Source: Hyphomonas oceanitis SCH89 (lineage in GTDB: Bacteria; Pseudomonadota; Alphaproteobacteria; Caulobacterales; Hyphomonadaceae). Taken from it: a stretch of DNA of 64,000 nt. Under the pieces are notes generated by a model, which was not told where the DNA came from, did no database searches, and saw only the letters and a list, made by a program, of their open reading frames with translations. Positions within the stretch are counted from its first letter, which is position 1. Every line of letters starts with the position of its first letter. The stretch is taken from contig NZ_ARYL01000008.1 in NCBI RefSeq assembly GCF_000685295.1, positions 1 through 64,000 of the forward strand, read 5' to 3'. The position numbers were made by a program, and so were the translations under genes. Positions 33,267 through 41,211 of this stretch are shown piece by piece.

Positions 33267-33682
33267 CTCGGCAGCGAGGTGTCATAAGGGCTGTCGAGCG
33301 AGAAGACCGGAATGGTCGCCACAATCTCGAAACCGCTTTCATCCTGCAGGTCATATGTGCCGCTCATCATGCCTGATGGTGCGGCAAGCGGCGCGCCGGA
33401 CGTGTAGCTGAAACGCTCGCCGGGTTGTAGTGTTGGCGTCTGGCCGATCACGCCTTCGCCATCGACGGCCTGCATGCGACCTTGCGCATCGACGATCTGC
33501 CAATGGCGGCGAACGATGGTCCAGGCCTGGTCGCTCTCATTCTCTACGTCGACCGTATAGGACCACATGAAACGACCGCGAGAGGGCTCGGATTCGTCAT
33601 GCATGAACTTCGGGCGGACGCGAATGCGCACGCCTTGCGTGATGTGTTCATAGAGCGGGGGAGCGTGTCGCCTGGCCATCAT
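33263..33682 (-). CDS. apaG: ApaG domain protein
   Basis: The 139-residue ApaG (DUF525) protein is an immunoglobulin-like beta sandwich. It shows 'ITQGVRIRVRPKF', 'RFMWSYTVDVENES', 'RRHWQIVDAQGR', 'VDGEGVIGQTPTLQPGERFSYTSGAPL' and 'GMMSGTYDL', the diagnostic series. ApaG has been linked to Co/Mg resistance in Salmonella, but its biochemical role is uncertain. It lies 21 bp downstream of metZ on the same strand, so both may be co-transcribed. Confidence 0.95.
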   Translation of the reverse strand: MMARRHAPPLYEHITQGVRIRVRPKFMHDESEPSRGRFMWSYTVDVENESDQAWTIVRRHWQIVDAQGRMQAVDGEGVIGQTPTLQPGERFSYTSGAPLAAPSGMMSGTYDLQDESGFEIVATIPVFSLDSPYDTSLPS

Positions 33683-33703
33683 GTGAAATTGATCTGAATT
33701 CCT

Positions 33704-34906
33704 TCACACACTGTTAAGAGCGTTAACAACATCGGCTTCAAGATCGTCAGGATCTTCAAGGCCAACCGAGAAGCGGATCCAGCTGCGGTCGAGGCCCATG
33801 GCGGCCTGCTCTTCGTCGGTTAACGCGCGGTGTGTCGTGCTGGACGGGTGGCAGGCGAGGGACTTGGTGTCGCCGAGATTGTTGCAGATATCGACAAGCT
33901 CCAATGAATTCAGGAACTTGAATGCCGCTTCCTGGCCGCCTTTGACGGACAGGGCGATCATCGTGCCGCCGCTCGTCATCTGGCGCTTGTGGACTTCGTA
34001 GTGCGGGTGGTCCTTGCGGTGGGGGTAGCGCACGGCCGCGACGTTCGGATGAGCCGCAATTACGTCAGCGATACGGGCCGCGCTGGCGCTTTGGGCATCG
34101 ACGCGCAATTTCAGGGTTTCGAGGCCCTTGAGCACGACCCAGGCGTTGAACGGCGCAGCGGCCGGGCCAACATGGCGCAGGTACGGATCGTACACTTCTT
34201 CCATATATTGGGCGCTTGTCAGGATGGCGCCGAGCATCACGCGGCCCTGACCATCCATGTGCTTGGTGCCGGAATAGACGACAACATCGGCGCCAAGCTC
34301 CAGCGGCTTTTGCAGGATGGGCGTTGCGAACACATTGTCCACGACCAGAACGGCGCCGGCTTTCTTGCACAGTTTCGACACCGCTTCGATATCGACACCG
34401 TCGAGCAGCGGGTTGGCCGGGCTTTCGATCAGCACGAGCTGGCAGCCCTTGGCGATCTCGCGCTCCCAGGCCTCAAGGTCCGCGCCGTCGACGAACACCG
34501 TTTCGATCCCGTATTTTGGCATCAGGTTGGCAATGATCCAGCGGCACGAGCCGAACAGGGCTGTCGCCGCAACGACGCGATCGCCAGACTTGAGGGGCGC
34601 GAGAATCGCTGAGGAAATGGCGCCCATGCCGCTTGCCGTGACGCGGCAGGTTTCCGCATTCTCGATCAGGGCGATGCGCTGTTGCAGCATTTCGCAGGTC
34701 GGGCTGCCATAGCGGGAATAAACGAATCCCGGCTCTTCGCCCTTCATGCGGGCCATGGCCTGTTCCGCGCTGTCATAGGCATAGCCGGACGTCAGGTAGA
34801 GCGCCTCGGAGATCTCGCCATGCTCTGAACGCATCAGGCCGCCGCGCACCGCTTTGGTTGCTGCTTTCCAGCTGGCCTTGCCTGATGAGTCTGACCCGTT
34901 TGCCAT
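33704..34906 (-). CDS. metZ: O-succinylhomoserine sulfhydrylase
   Basis: MetZ makes homocysteine from O-succinylhomoserine and sulfide in methionine synthesis. The 400-residue PLP enzyme of the Cys/Met-metabolism family shows 'YSRYGSPTCEMLQQRIALIE' and 'VVDNVFATPILQKPLELGADVVVYSGTKHMDGQGR', with the PLP lysine in SGTKH. The C-terminal 'SLGDTKSLACHPSSTTH'-like segment is present (here NLGDTKSLACHP). Length is normal. Many alphaproteobacterial metZ genes have a SAM-II riboswitch, but the 64-bp gap to the divergent dcd gene shows no such structure that I can recognise. Confidence 0.94.
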   Translation of the reverse strand: MANGSDSSGKASWKAATKAVRGGLMRSEHGEISEALYLTSGYAYDSAEQAMARMKGEEPGFVYSRYGSPTCEMLQQRIALIENAETCRVTASGMGAISSAILAPLKSGDRVVAATALFGSCRWIIANLMPKYGIETVFVDGADLEAWEREIAKGCQLVLIESPANPLLDGVDIEAVSKLCKKAGAVLVVDNVFATPILQKPLELGADVVVYSGTKHMDGQGRVMLGAILTSAQYMEEVYDPYLRHVGPAAAPFNAWVVLKGLETLKLRVDAQSASAARIADVIAAHPNVAAVRYPHRKDHPHYEVHKRQMTSGGTMIALSVKGGQEAAFKFLNSLELVDICNNLGDTKSLACHPSSTTHRALTDEEQAAMGLDRSWIRFSVGLEDPDDLEADVVNALNSV

Positions 34907-34970
34907 GGTAGTATAGTCCTTGTCTTTCCTGTACCGGGTCTTATGCCTGAGAGCACAAGGGGTGCAAGTG

Positions 34971-35987
34971 ATGGTGCAGGAAACGGGCGTTTTGCCCGAC
35001 CATGAAATTGAGGCGCTGGTCGCCGAAGGTGCAATCCGCAGCGACCTAGCGCTGGAGGTGGGGCAGGTGCAGCCTGCGAGCCTCGACCTGCGACTTGCGC
35101 AGGATGCCTACCGCCTGCGCGCAAGCTTCCTGCCTGGCAAGGACCGGACGGTGGCCGAGATGCTGCAGGAGCCCGGCGTGCATATGCACCGCATCGACTT
35201 GACGGAAAAAGGCGCTGTTCTGGAGACAGGCTGCGTCTATCTTGTGCCCCTGCAGGAGCACCTGCGTCTACCAGCCGGTATCTCGGCGCGGGCGAACCCG
35301 AAAAGCTCCACCGGCCGCATCGACGTGTTTACGCGACTGGTGACGAACCGGGGACGGGCGTTTGACGATGTACCTATGGGCTATTCCGGGCCGCTTTACC
35401 TTGAAGTGAGTCCGCGCACCTTCCCGATCATGGTGCGGCCGGGCGACCGGCTGGCGCAGGTGCGGTTCAAGCGCAAGCGTCCGGATGCGCTGAAGGAACG
35501 GGTCGTCTCGATTGATCTGGAGCCGCCTGCAGGCCAGCCAGCAGGTTACCGCGCCAAGCTCCATTCCGGTGTGGTCGATTTGCGCGGGATTGGCGCACAT
35601 GAGGCGGGCCAGTTCTGGGAGCCGGTCTATCCGCGCCATGGTCGCATCGTGCTGAACCCGGAAGACTTCTACATCCTCGTCAGCCGCGAGACGGTGAAAG
35701 TGGCCGCTATGGAAGCGGCCGAGATGGCCCCCATTGCGCCCGAGCTAGGGGAGTTCCGGGCCCATTATGCAGGCTTTTTCGACCCGGGCTTTGGGGTGAA
35801 CAAGGGTGGTAGCCGGGCCGTTCTGGAAGTCCGCTCGCGCGACGTGCCGTTCATCCTTGAGCACGGTCAGCCGGTCGCCAAGCTGATCTATGAGCCGATG
35901 GCGGCCAAGCCGTCAGGCCTCTATGGTGGCAAGGGCTCCAATTATCAGGGCCAGGGCCTGAAACTGTCCAAGCATTTCGCGCTCTAA
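34971..35987 (+). CDS. dcd: dCTP deaminase, long tandem-domain form
   Basis: This 338-residue protein is of the 2'-deoxycytidine-5'-triphosphate deaminase family, converting dCTP to dUTP for thymidylate synthesis. It is nearly twice the usual 190 residues because two dUTPase-like barrels are fused. The first has 'QPASLDLRL' (about 34-42) and 'ARANPKSSTGRIDVFTRLV'; the second has 'GHFRAHYAGFFDPGFG'-like sequence (here 'EFRAHYAGFFDPGFGVN') and 'RDVPFILEHGQPVAKLIYE'. This long form is common in Alphaproteobacteria. AAGGGG upstream supports ATG 34971. Its stop interlocks with the convergent PKHD hydroxylase gene. Confidence 0.9.
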   Translation: MVQETGVLPDHEIEALVAEGAIRSDLALEVGQVQPASLDLRLAQDAYRLRASFLPGKDRTVAEMLQEPGVHMHRIDLTEKGAVLETGCVYLVPLQEHLRLPAGISARANPKSSTGRIDVFTRLVTNRGRAFDDVPMGYSGPLYLEVSPRTFPIMVRPGDRLAQVRFKRKRPDALKERVVSIDLEPPAGQPAGYRAKLHSGVVDLRGIGAHEAGQFWEPVYPRHGRIVLNPEDFYILVSRETVKVAAMEAAEMAPIAPELGEFRAHYAGFFDPGFGVNKGGSRAVLEVRSRDVPFILEHGQPVAKLIYEPMAAKPSGLYGGKGSNYQGQGLKLSKHFAL

Positions 35988-36661
35988 GCTTCGCCCCACA
36001 GCCGCATCAGGTTGGCGATGGATTTCGACAGCGTAAGATATTCGGGCGAGCGCACGTCATGCGTCTGGCCGATTGTGGCGCGCAGGTTCTCCAGATCGAA
36101 CAGGATTTCGCGCGCGGCGGAATCACGGATGCTGCTCTCGATCCAGCCGACGCAGACAATGCGCCGGCCGGATGTGACGGGCCGCACCTGATGCAGGCTG
36201 GTTGAGGGATAGAGGACCAAGTCGCCTGCGGCTGCCTTGGCATGGTGCGTGATGCCGGCATGGTTGATCTCCAGCTCGCCGCCTTCGTAGCTGCCCGGCT
36301 CTGACAGGAAGAGCGTGAAGGAGAGGTCTGTGCGCAGTCGCGCCTCGCCTGTGCCCATGAACGGGTTATCGACATGCAAGCCATACGTACCGCCATCCTG
36401 CGTGCGGCTGACGAGCAGCGGCGAGAAGCGACGCGGTTGGGCGGCGGCGGCCAGCACGGGATGCGCGCGGATCGCTTCGCCCAGCATGTCGCGCAGCTTC
36501 GCGCCGGTGCGGGAGGAGAGGTCTGCCTGCTCATTGTGCTTCACGGCGCGAGCTGCAGAGCCAGCCGTGGCGGCGCCGTCTACCCAGCGCAGTGTGGCGG
36601 CGAGTTCGGTGGCTGTGGCCAGTTGGCCTGCGTCAAGAACGCCCGAAAGGGTAAGAAACAT
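35984..36661 (-). CDS. PKHD-type Fe(II)/2-oxoglutarate hydroxylase (PiuC/YbiX-like)
   Basis: The 225-residue dioxygenase shows His96-x-Asp98 ('YGLHVDNPFM'), the distal His157 ('STSLHQVRPVTSGRR') and the Arg that binds 2-oxoglutarate (near 166). These are all the residues expected of an active enzyme. PiuC/YbiX genes are usually iron-repressed and sit beside siderophore receptors; the target of hydroxylation is unknown. Here the divergent neighbour is a lipoprotein gene, and a Fur-like inverted repeat lies 17-29 bp upstream of the ATG. No TonB receptor is in the window. Confidence 0.92.
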   Translation of the reverse strand: MFLTLSGVLDAGQLATATELAATLRWVDGAATAGSAARAVKHNEQADLSSRTGAKLRDMLGEAIRAHPVLAAAAQPRRFSPLLVSRTQDGGTYGLHVDNPFMGTGEARLRTDLSFTLFLSEPGSYEGGELEINHAGITHHAKAAAGDLVLYPSTSLHQVRPVTSGRRIVCVGWIESSIRDSAAREILFDLENLRATIGQTHDVRSPEYLTLSKSIANLMRLWGEA

Positions 36662-36672
36662 GCTCTTCCTAC

Positions 36673-36691
36673 TTGCGAATGAGTTTCATTT
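36673..36691. promoter_or_regulatory. Fur-like operator between the PKHD hydroxylase and a lipoprotein gene
   Basis: The plus strand reads TTGCGAATGAGTTTCATTT. It contains a perfect 5-bp inverted repeat AATGA-GTT-TCATT (36678-36690), resembling alphaproteobacterial and enterobacterial Fur boxes. It lies in the 76-bp divergent intergenic region, so one site could control both genes. The match is by eye; iron dependence of PiuC-type genes in other bacteria supports it. Confidence 0.5.
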
Positions 36692-36737
36692 CTGTAAGGC
36701 GTGTAGCCCATTACGAGGACGCGGGTAAGGGTCGCAA

Positions 36738-37583
36738 ATGCCACACATCTATCACAGCTGGACACGTCTTGGACTGGGCGCCCTGATGGGCACCACCGCG
36801 CTCGCCGGTTGCGGCCAGTCGGCCTCAACGCCGACGCCTGCTGCTGAACCGGCGGCGGTCGAGGCGCCAGCTGTCGCAGCTGAGACGCTCGCGGCAGATC
36901 CAATGCCCGTCGGCTCCGTTGGCGGCGAAGGCGAGGGCGGCGTGGCGATCGAGCAGGCGGCGACAGACCCGGTCGTGTTCAATATCGCGCTGGCTGTCAC
37001 CGAAGCTCATATCCTGGCGGCGCGTGATGCCTATGCCGATGGCGAGACTGAAGCGGCGGCAGAAATGTTTGCCCATCCTGTGAGTGAAGTCCTGTTCGAC
37101 ATGGAGCCTGTGCTTGAAGCGCGCGGCGTGACACTTTTCGACGGCTTGCTGACGGATGCATCCATGGCCGCTTCGGCTGGCGAGACGCCGGAGCAGATTT
37201 CGGCCCGCACGGATGCCATCATCGCGGCCCTGCGCGCGGCAGCTCTCAAGGCGCCTGAAAATGGCACGGCGCCCGCCGATATTAAGATGCACGTCATTGC
37301 CGACATGATCGAACGGGCCGTCGCCATGTATCGCAGCGCCGCAGCGAGCGGCGTTTATGAGCCATATCTCGACGGCTATGGCTTTCACAAAGTGGCCGAG
37401 ACACAGTTTGCTGCGGCGAGGGACGAGATCGCGGCGAGCAATCCGGAGGCGGCTGCATCCATTGGCAATGCCATCGCGGCGCTGGCCGAAGCCTATCCTA
37501 GCGCTGCCCCGCAGGACGCGCTCATGGCCGATATTTCGCAACTCACGGTGCTAGCCTCCGACGTGACCCTGTCGGTCAACTAG
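36738..37583 (+). CDS. Uncharacterised lipoprotein, possibly iron-linked
   Basis: The 281-residue protein has a lipoprotein signal ending Leu-Ala-Gly-Cys25. An Ala/Pro/Glu-rich linker (about 27-65) and an all-helical domain follow, with 'VVFNIALAVTEAHILAARDAYADGETEAAAEMFAHPVSEVLFDM' near 78-120 and a second helical half. The regularly spaced His in 'EAHI', 'FAHPVSE', 'MHVI' and 'GFHKV' could bind metal. The helical bundle with His-Pro motif loosely recalls imelysin-type iron-regulated lipoproteins, but I do not recognise the family with confidence. It is divergent from a PKHD hydroxylase gene with a shared Fur-like site. Confidence 0.72.
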   Translation: MPHIYHSWTRLGLGALMGTTALAGCGQSASTPTPAAEPAAVEAPAVAAETLAADPMPVGSVGGEGEGGVAIEQAATDPVVFNIALAVTEAHILAARDAYADGETEAAAEMFAHPVSEVLFDMEPVLEARGVTLFDGLLTDASMAASAGETPEQISARTDAIIAALRAAALKAPENGTAPADIKMHVIADMIERAVAMYRSAAASGVYEPYLDGYGFHKVAETQFAAARDEIAASNPEAAASIGNAIAALAEAYPSAAPQDALMADISQLTVLASDVTLSVN

Positions 37584-37587
37584 TATC

Positions 37588-37938
37588 TTAAGGATGCGGG
37601 ATCGGGATACCGTGGCGGCCTGACAGGGCGCGCAGTATGGCATCCTTGTCGTCGATAAAGGCGACATCGCCGTTGTGTTTTACGTCCTCATGATCCGCTG
37701 TTTCGCCCGTAAGGATCAGCACCGGGCATGACTGGTTATCCGGGCCAAGCAGGCGCACGAGTTCGGTGCGCGGACGTGGCCACGCGATACGGTGCACGTC
37801 GATAAGCGCAGCGAGTTCGGGGAACGAAGCCAGCAGGCCTTCCATCAGCGCGCAATGCCAGCAATAAAAAACGTCACCGGGATAGGCGGGGTCTGAAAAG
37901 CCCGGCTGCAGCAGGAACAACTGATCTTTCCTACTCAT
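37588..37938 (-). CDS. DUF3088 family thioredoxin-like protein
   Basis: This 116-residue cytosolic protein begins 'KDQLFLLQPGFSDPAYPGDVFYCWHCALMEGLL'. A Cys-x-x-Cys pair (CWHC, near 26-29) is placed as in thioredoxin folds, and 'SCPVLILTGE' follows at the cis-Pro position. These are the features of DUF3088. Function is unknown. Its start overlaps the stop of the upstream GNAT gene by eight bases, so the two are translationally linked. Confidence 0.82.
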   Translation of the reverse strand: MSRKDQLFLLQPGFSDPAYPGDVFYCWHCALMEGLLASFPELAALIDVHRIAWPRPRTELVRLLGPDNQSCPVLILTGETADHEDVKHNGDVAFIDDKDAILRALSGRHGIPIPHP

Positions 37939-38389
37939 CGAGATTAAGCCTCATCTCCACGATGTGCTGGGTGAACCCGGCCTTCTCATAGGCGCTGATT
38001 GCGGGCGTGTTGCCGGAATAGACGGTGAGGCGCACTTCCGGCAGGCCCTTGGCTTTTGCCCAGTCAAAGAAGTGGGCCATCAGCAACTTGTTGAGGCCCT
38101 GGCCGCGATAGTCCGGGCGCACATACATGAAGCCGAGATAGGCGTGGTGCGTGTCCTGTACGTATGACTTGGACTCTTTCGTGCGGGCATATCCCGAGGC
38201 GACGAGTTGGCCATCCACGTCCACCACCGCGACTTCAGCATCATCTGAATCGATCAGCTCACCGATATCATAGTAATTCACCGGATCGGGCTTGATCGTA
38301 TGATCATAGGGGCGTTCGGCGGCGATGATGCCCTGTTCGAAGGCCTTCAGTGTTTCGAGGTCGTCACGCGTGGCGGTCCGGACTTTCAC
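37931..38389 (-). CDS. GNAT family N-acetyltransferase
   Basis: The 152-residue protein has the acetyl-CoA binding loop 'MYVRPDYRGQGLNKLLMAHFFDWAKAKG' (about 93-120, with R/Q-x-x-G-x-G/A pattern RGQGLN). The preceding beta bulge and terminal 'YSGNTPAISAYEKAGFTQ' are also typical of the family. The acceptor is unknown. It lies between an SDR gene (14 bp upstream) and the DUF3088 gene (overlapping), all leftward, and probably forms the tail of the purF transcription unit. Confidence 0.87.
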   Translation of the reverse strand: MKVRTATRDDLETLKAFEQGIIAAERPYDHTIKPDPVNYYDIGELIDSDDAEVAVVDVDGQLVASGYARTKESKSYVQDTHHAYLGFMYVRPDYRGQGLNKLLMAHFFDWAKAKGLPEVRLTVYSGNTPAISAYEKAGFTQHIVEMRLNLDE

Positions 38390-38403
38390 AGGGGAGCACT
38401 CCC

Positions 38404-39126
38404 TTACGAGCGGGCAGCGACCAGTTGCCGGTAGGCGATGCGCTGTCCAGTGCGGGTCTCATCCGTCGAGACCAGTCTAACCAGTTCGGCGGCGACTTCG
38501 TCCGGTGACGGCAGGGTCATCGGGTCTTCGCCGGGTTTGGCCTTGGCGCGCATGTCGGTGCGCGTGCCGCCGGGATCGAAGATATTGATCTTCAGGCCCA
38601 TGTTCTCGGTCTCGTCAGCCCAGCCCATGACCATGGCCTCAAGGCCTGCCTTGGACGCCTGATAAGGGCCCCAGAAGGCAACGGGCTTGGCGGCAACGCT
38701 GGACGTGACAAAAACGGCGCGCGGCGCAGGCGACTTGCGCAGCGAAGGAGAGAGCACAGAGATGAGACGCCAATTGGCTGTCAGGTTGATCTCGATCGTT
38801 TCCTCGAAGCTGCGCGGACCGACCGATTCCAGCGGGCCGAGCGTGCCGAGGATGCCAGCATTGGCGACGAAGCCATCGAGCCGGCCAAACCTGTCGGCGA
38901 TCACCTTGCCGAGCGTGTCGATGCCCTTGGCATCTTTCAGGTCCATCGGCACGAGGATCGCTTCATTGCCCATGGCGCGGATCTCGTCGTCGAGCTTTTC
39001 CAGCGCCGCTTTCGAGCGGGCGATGGCAATGACGAGGTCGCCTTGCCGCGCAAGATGGAGCGCAGCGGCGCGGCCGATACCGCGCGAGGCGCCGGTGACG
39101 AGAACGAGTCTGGGTTGGTCAGTCAT
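38404..39126 (-). CDS. Short-chain dehydrogenase/reductase
   Basis: The 240-residue classical SDR has the cofactor motif 'TGASRGIG' (about 11-18), 'NAGILG' (about 90-95), the catalytic Ser in 'VFVTSSVA' and Tyr-x-x-x-Lys in 'YQASK' (near 155-159). An Arg in the cofactor loop ('ARSKAAL') favours NADP(H). Substrate cannot be inferred. It lies 21 bp downstream of purF on the same strand. The last residues contain a conserved-looking 'RTGQRIAYRQL' extension. Confidence 0.87.
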   Translation of the reverse strand: MTDQPRLVLVTGASRGIGRAAALHLARQGDLVIAIARSKAALEKLDDEIRAMGNEAILVPMDLKDAKGIDTLGKVIADRFGRLDGFVANAGILGTLGPLESVGPRSFEETIEINLTANWRLISVLSPSLRKSPAPRAVFVTSSVAAKPVAFWGPYQASKAGLEAMVMGWADETENMGLKINIFDPGGTRTDMRAKAKPGEDPMTLPSPDEVAAELVRLVSTDETRTGQRIAYRQLVAARS

Positions 39127-39147
39127 GCCGGGCCCTTAGCGCAGGGC

Positions 39148-40599
39148 CTACGTGTCGTCCAGCAGGGAGAGCTGGCGTTCCTTGTCCGACTCGTCGTGCT
39201 GGTGGTCGACAAGTGGGGTCGGATAGTCGCCCGTGAAGCAATGGTCGGCAAACTGGGGCTGCATGTTGTTGCGCACGGGTTCGCCAATGGCCTTGTAGAG
39301 GCCGGGCACGGAGAGGAAGCCGAGGCTGTCGACTTTCAGTTCCGCCACCATTTCTTCGTGCGTGTGGATCGCGGCGAAGAGTTCGGACTTGGCCGCCATG
39401 TCGATGCCGTAGAAATCAGGGTTCACGATGGGCGGGCTGGCCGAGCGGAGGTGAACCTCCTTGGCGCCGGCTTCGCGGACCATCTGGACGATCTTCTTCG
39501 ACGTGTTGCCGCGCACGATGGAATCGTCGACCAGGATTACGCGCTTGCCTTCGAGTACGGCCCTGTTCGGGCTGTGCTTCTTGGAAATCGCGGCCTGGCG
39601 GCCAATCTGTGTCGGCTGGATGAAGGTCCGCCCGACATAGTGATTGCGGATGATGCCCATGCCGAACGGGATGCCTGAAGCTTCAGAGAAGCCGAGCGCA
39701 GCCGGCACGCCGCTGTCCGGCACCGGCACGATCACATCGGCATCCGCCGGTGTTTCCATCGCGAGCTGGTGGCCCATGCGGCGGCGGACTTCATAAATGG
39801 AACGGCCCTGAACAATACTGTCAGGGCGCGCAAAGTAGACGTATTCAAAGATGCAGGGGCTGGAGGCGCGGGGCGGGAAAGCCCGGATCGACTCAATGCC
39901 GTCGTCGGTAATGACGACCATCTCGCCATTCTCGACTTCGCGCACGAATTGGGCGCCGATAATGTCGAGCGCGCAGGTTTCCGACGCGAGCACATAGGCC
40001 GTACCAAGCTTGCCGATCACGAGCGGACGCAGGCCGATCGGGTCGCGTGCGCCGATCAGTTTCTTGCCGGTCAGGCCGACAAGGGCATAGCCGCCTTCGA
40101 TCTGTTGGAGGGCGTCAACGAGGCGATCCATGAAGCGCGGCTTGGGGCTGCGCGCGACGAGGTGAAGGATGACTTCGGTATCCATCGTCGACTGGAAGAT
40201 CGCGCCATCGCGCACCAGCTGGTGGCGCAATTCGCGGGCATTGGTCAGGTTGCCATTATGCGCAACGGCGAAACCGCCGAAGGACAGGTCGGCAAAGATG
40301 GGCTGGATGTTGCGGAGCATCGGCCGGCCCTGCGTCGAGTATCGGTTGTGACCGATCGCGGCATAACCGGGCAGGCGGGTGCGCAGATCGCCGCCGAAAT
40401 GGTCTCCGACGAGGCCCATATGGCGTTCCGATGGGAAGCGCTTCCCGTCATATGTGGTGATACCGCAGGCTTCCTGTCCGCGATGCTGGAGGGCGTGGAG
40501 CCCTAGCGCGGCGTAAAGACTGGCTTCTGGATTGCCGTAGATTCCGAAAACGCCGCACTCTTCACGGGGTTTGTCATCGTCATGATCGAACAGGATCAT
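39148..40599 (-). CDS. purF: Amidophosphoribosyltransferase
   Basis: PurF catalyses the committed step of purine synthesis, forming phosphoribosylamine from PRPP and glutamine. The 483-residue protein starts with a 14-residue propeptide before the catalytic Cys15 ('REECGVFGIYG'). The N-terminal Ntn glutaminase domain includes 'GHNRYSTQG', and the C-terminal PRTase domain includes the PRPP motif 'VILVDDSIVRGNT'. The presence of a propeptide suggests the self-processing class of PurF. It is the third gene of a radA-cvpA-purF cluster, 42 bp after cvpA; cvpA-purF linkage is widely conserved. Confidence 0.97.
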   Translation of the reverse strand: MILFDHDDDKPREECGVFGIYGNPEASLYAALGLHALQHRGQEACGITTYDGKRFPSERHMGLVGDHFGGDLRTRLPGYAAIGHNRYSTQGRPMLRNIQPIFADLSFGGFAVAHNGNLTNARELRHQLVRDGAIFQSTMDTEVILHLVARSPKPRFMDRLVDALQQIEGGYALVGLTGKKLIGARDPIGLRPLVIGKLGTAYVLASETCALDIIGAQFVREVENGEMVVITDDGIESIRAFPPRASSPCIFEYVYFARPDSIVQGRSIYEVRRRMGHQLAMETPADADVIVPVPDSGVPAALGFSEASGIPFGMGIIRNHYVGRTFIQPTQIGRQAAISKKHSPNRAVLEGKRVILVDDSIVRGNTSKKIVQMVREAGAKEVHLRSASPPIVNPDFYGIDMAAKSELFAAIHTHEEMVAELKVDSLGFLSVPGLYKAIGEPVRNNMQPQFADHCFTGDYPTPLVDHQHDESDKERQLSLLDDT

Positions 40600-40641
40600 A
40601 TGAGACCGGAGCCTCCTTTTTGCGTGACAGGTTCGTGACGT

Positions 40642-41211
40642 CTATTGGCCTGTTTCGGCCTTTGAGGGAAGGGTCGAATGCACATCCTGACCGACTTTCG
40701 TGGCGTTCTCGTTCACATAATCGGCAACACTGCTGAGTACGGGGTAGCAGGCTGCGTTCTGAATGAAGCCGGGAACCCGGCTCTCATCGAGCGCGAGGTG
40801 GAGAAGGACCACGAAGAATACAAGGGCTATTGCGCCGCGCGCGATGCCAAAGGCGAGGCCCGCGAAATGGTCGAACAGGCCTATGCCTTCGGCGCCCTGG
40901 ATGTTCTTGGACAGCCGCTGCCCGAACCAGGCCACCAGGACATAAACGCCGATGAAGGCGGTCACGATCAGCACGGCATCTGCCAAGGGGATGGTGAATA
41001 TGCCGAGATCCAGCTGGGCCAGGTTTTCCGGCAGCATGGCTGTTAAAGGGGCGCTGAAAAACTTGCGCGCATAGATAGCTGCTGTGAGCGCGCCGATGAA
41101 GGATCCCATTGTCGCGATTTCGCGCAGGAACCCCCGGGCAAACGCCATAATCGCGGAAATGACGATAACAGCGACGGCGATGGCGTCGAAAGCTGTAACA
41201 GAATCAAGCAT
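40642..41211 (-). CDS. cvpA: CvpA family membrane protein
   Basis: The 189-residue protein has four predicted transmembrane helices with the family segments 'FDAIAVAVIVISAIMAFARGFLREIATMGSFIGA' at the N-terminus and 'HFAGLAFGIARGAIALVFFVVLLH' (residues about 112-135). CvpA was named for colicin V production in E. coli and is linked to envelope stress; its mechanism is unclear. It overlaps the radA stop by eight bases and precedes purF, as in many proteobacteria. Confidence 0.93.
   Translation of the reverse strand: MLDSVTAFDAIAVAVIVISAIMAFARGFLREIATMGSFIGALTAAIYARKFFSAPLTAMLPENLAQLDLGIFTIPLADAVLIVTAFIGVYVLVAWFGQRLSKNIQGAEGIGLFDHFAGLAFGIARGAIALVFFVVLLHLALDESRVPGFIQNAACYPVLSSVADYVNENATKVGQDVHSTLPSKAETGQ

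Noticed and set aside
33712-33728. TTAAGAGCGTTAAC resembling a CtrA box
   Set aside because: It lies within the last codons of metZ and has a five-base spacer.
34907-34970. Possible SAM-II riboswitch upstream of metZ
   Set aside because: Many alphaproteobacterial metZ genes have one, but these 64 bases show neither the pseudoknot pairing nor the conserved loop sequence I would expect.
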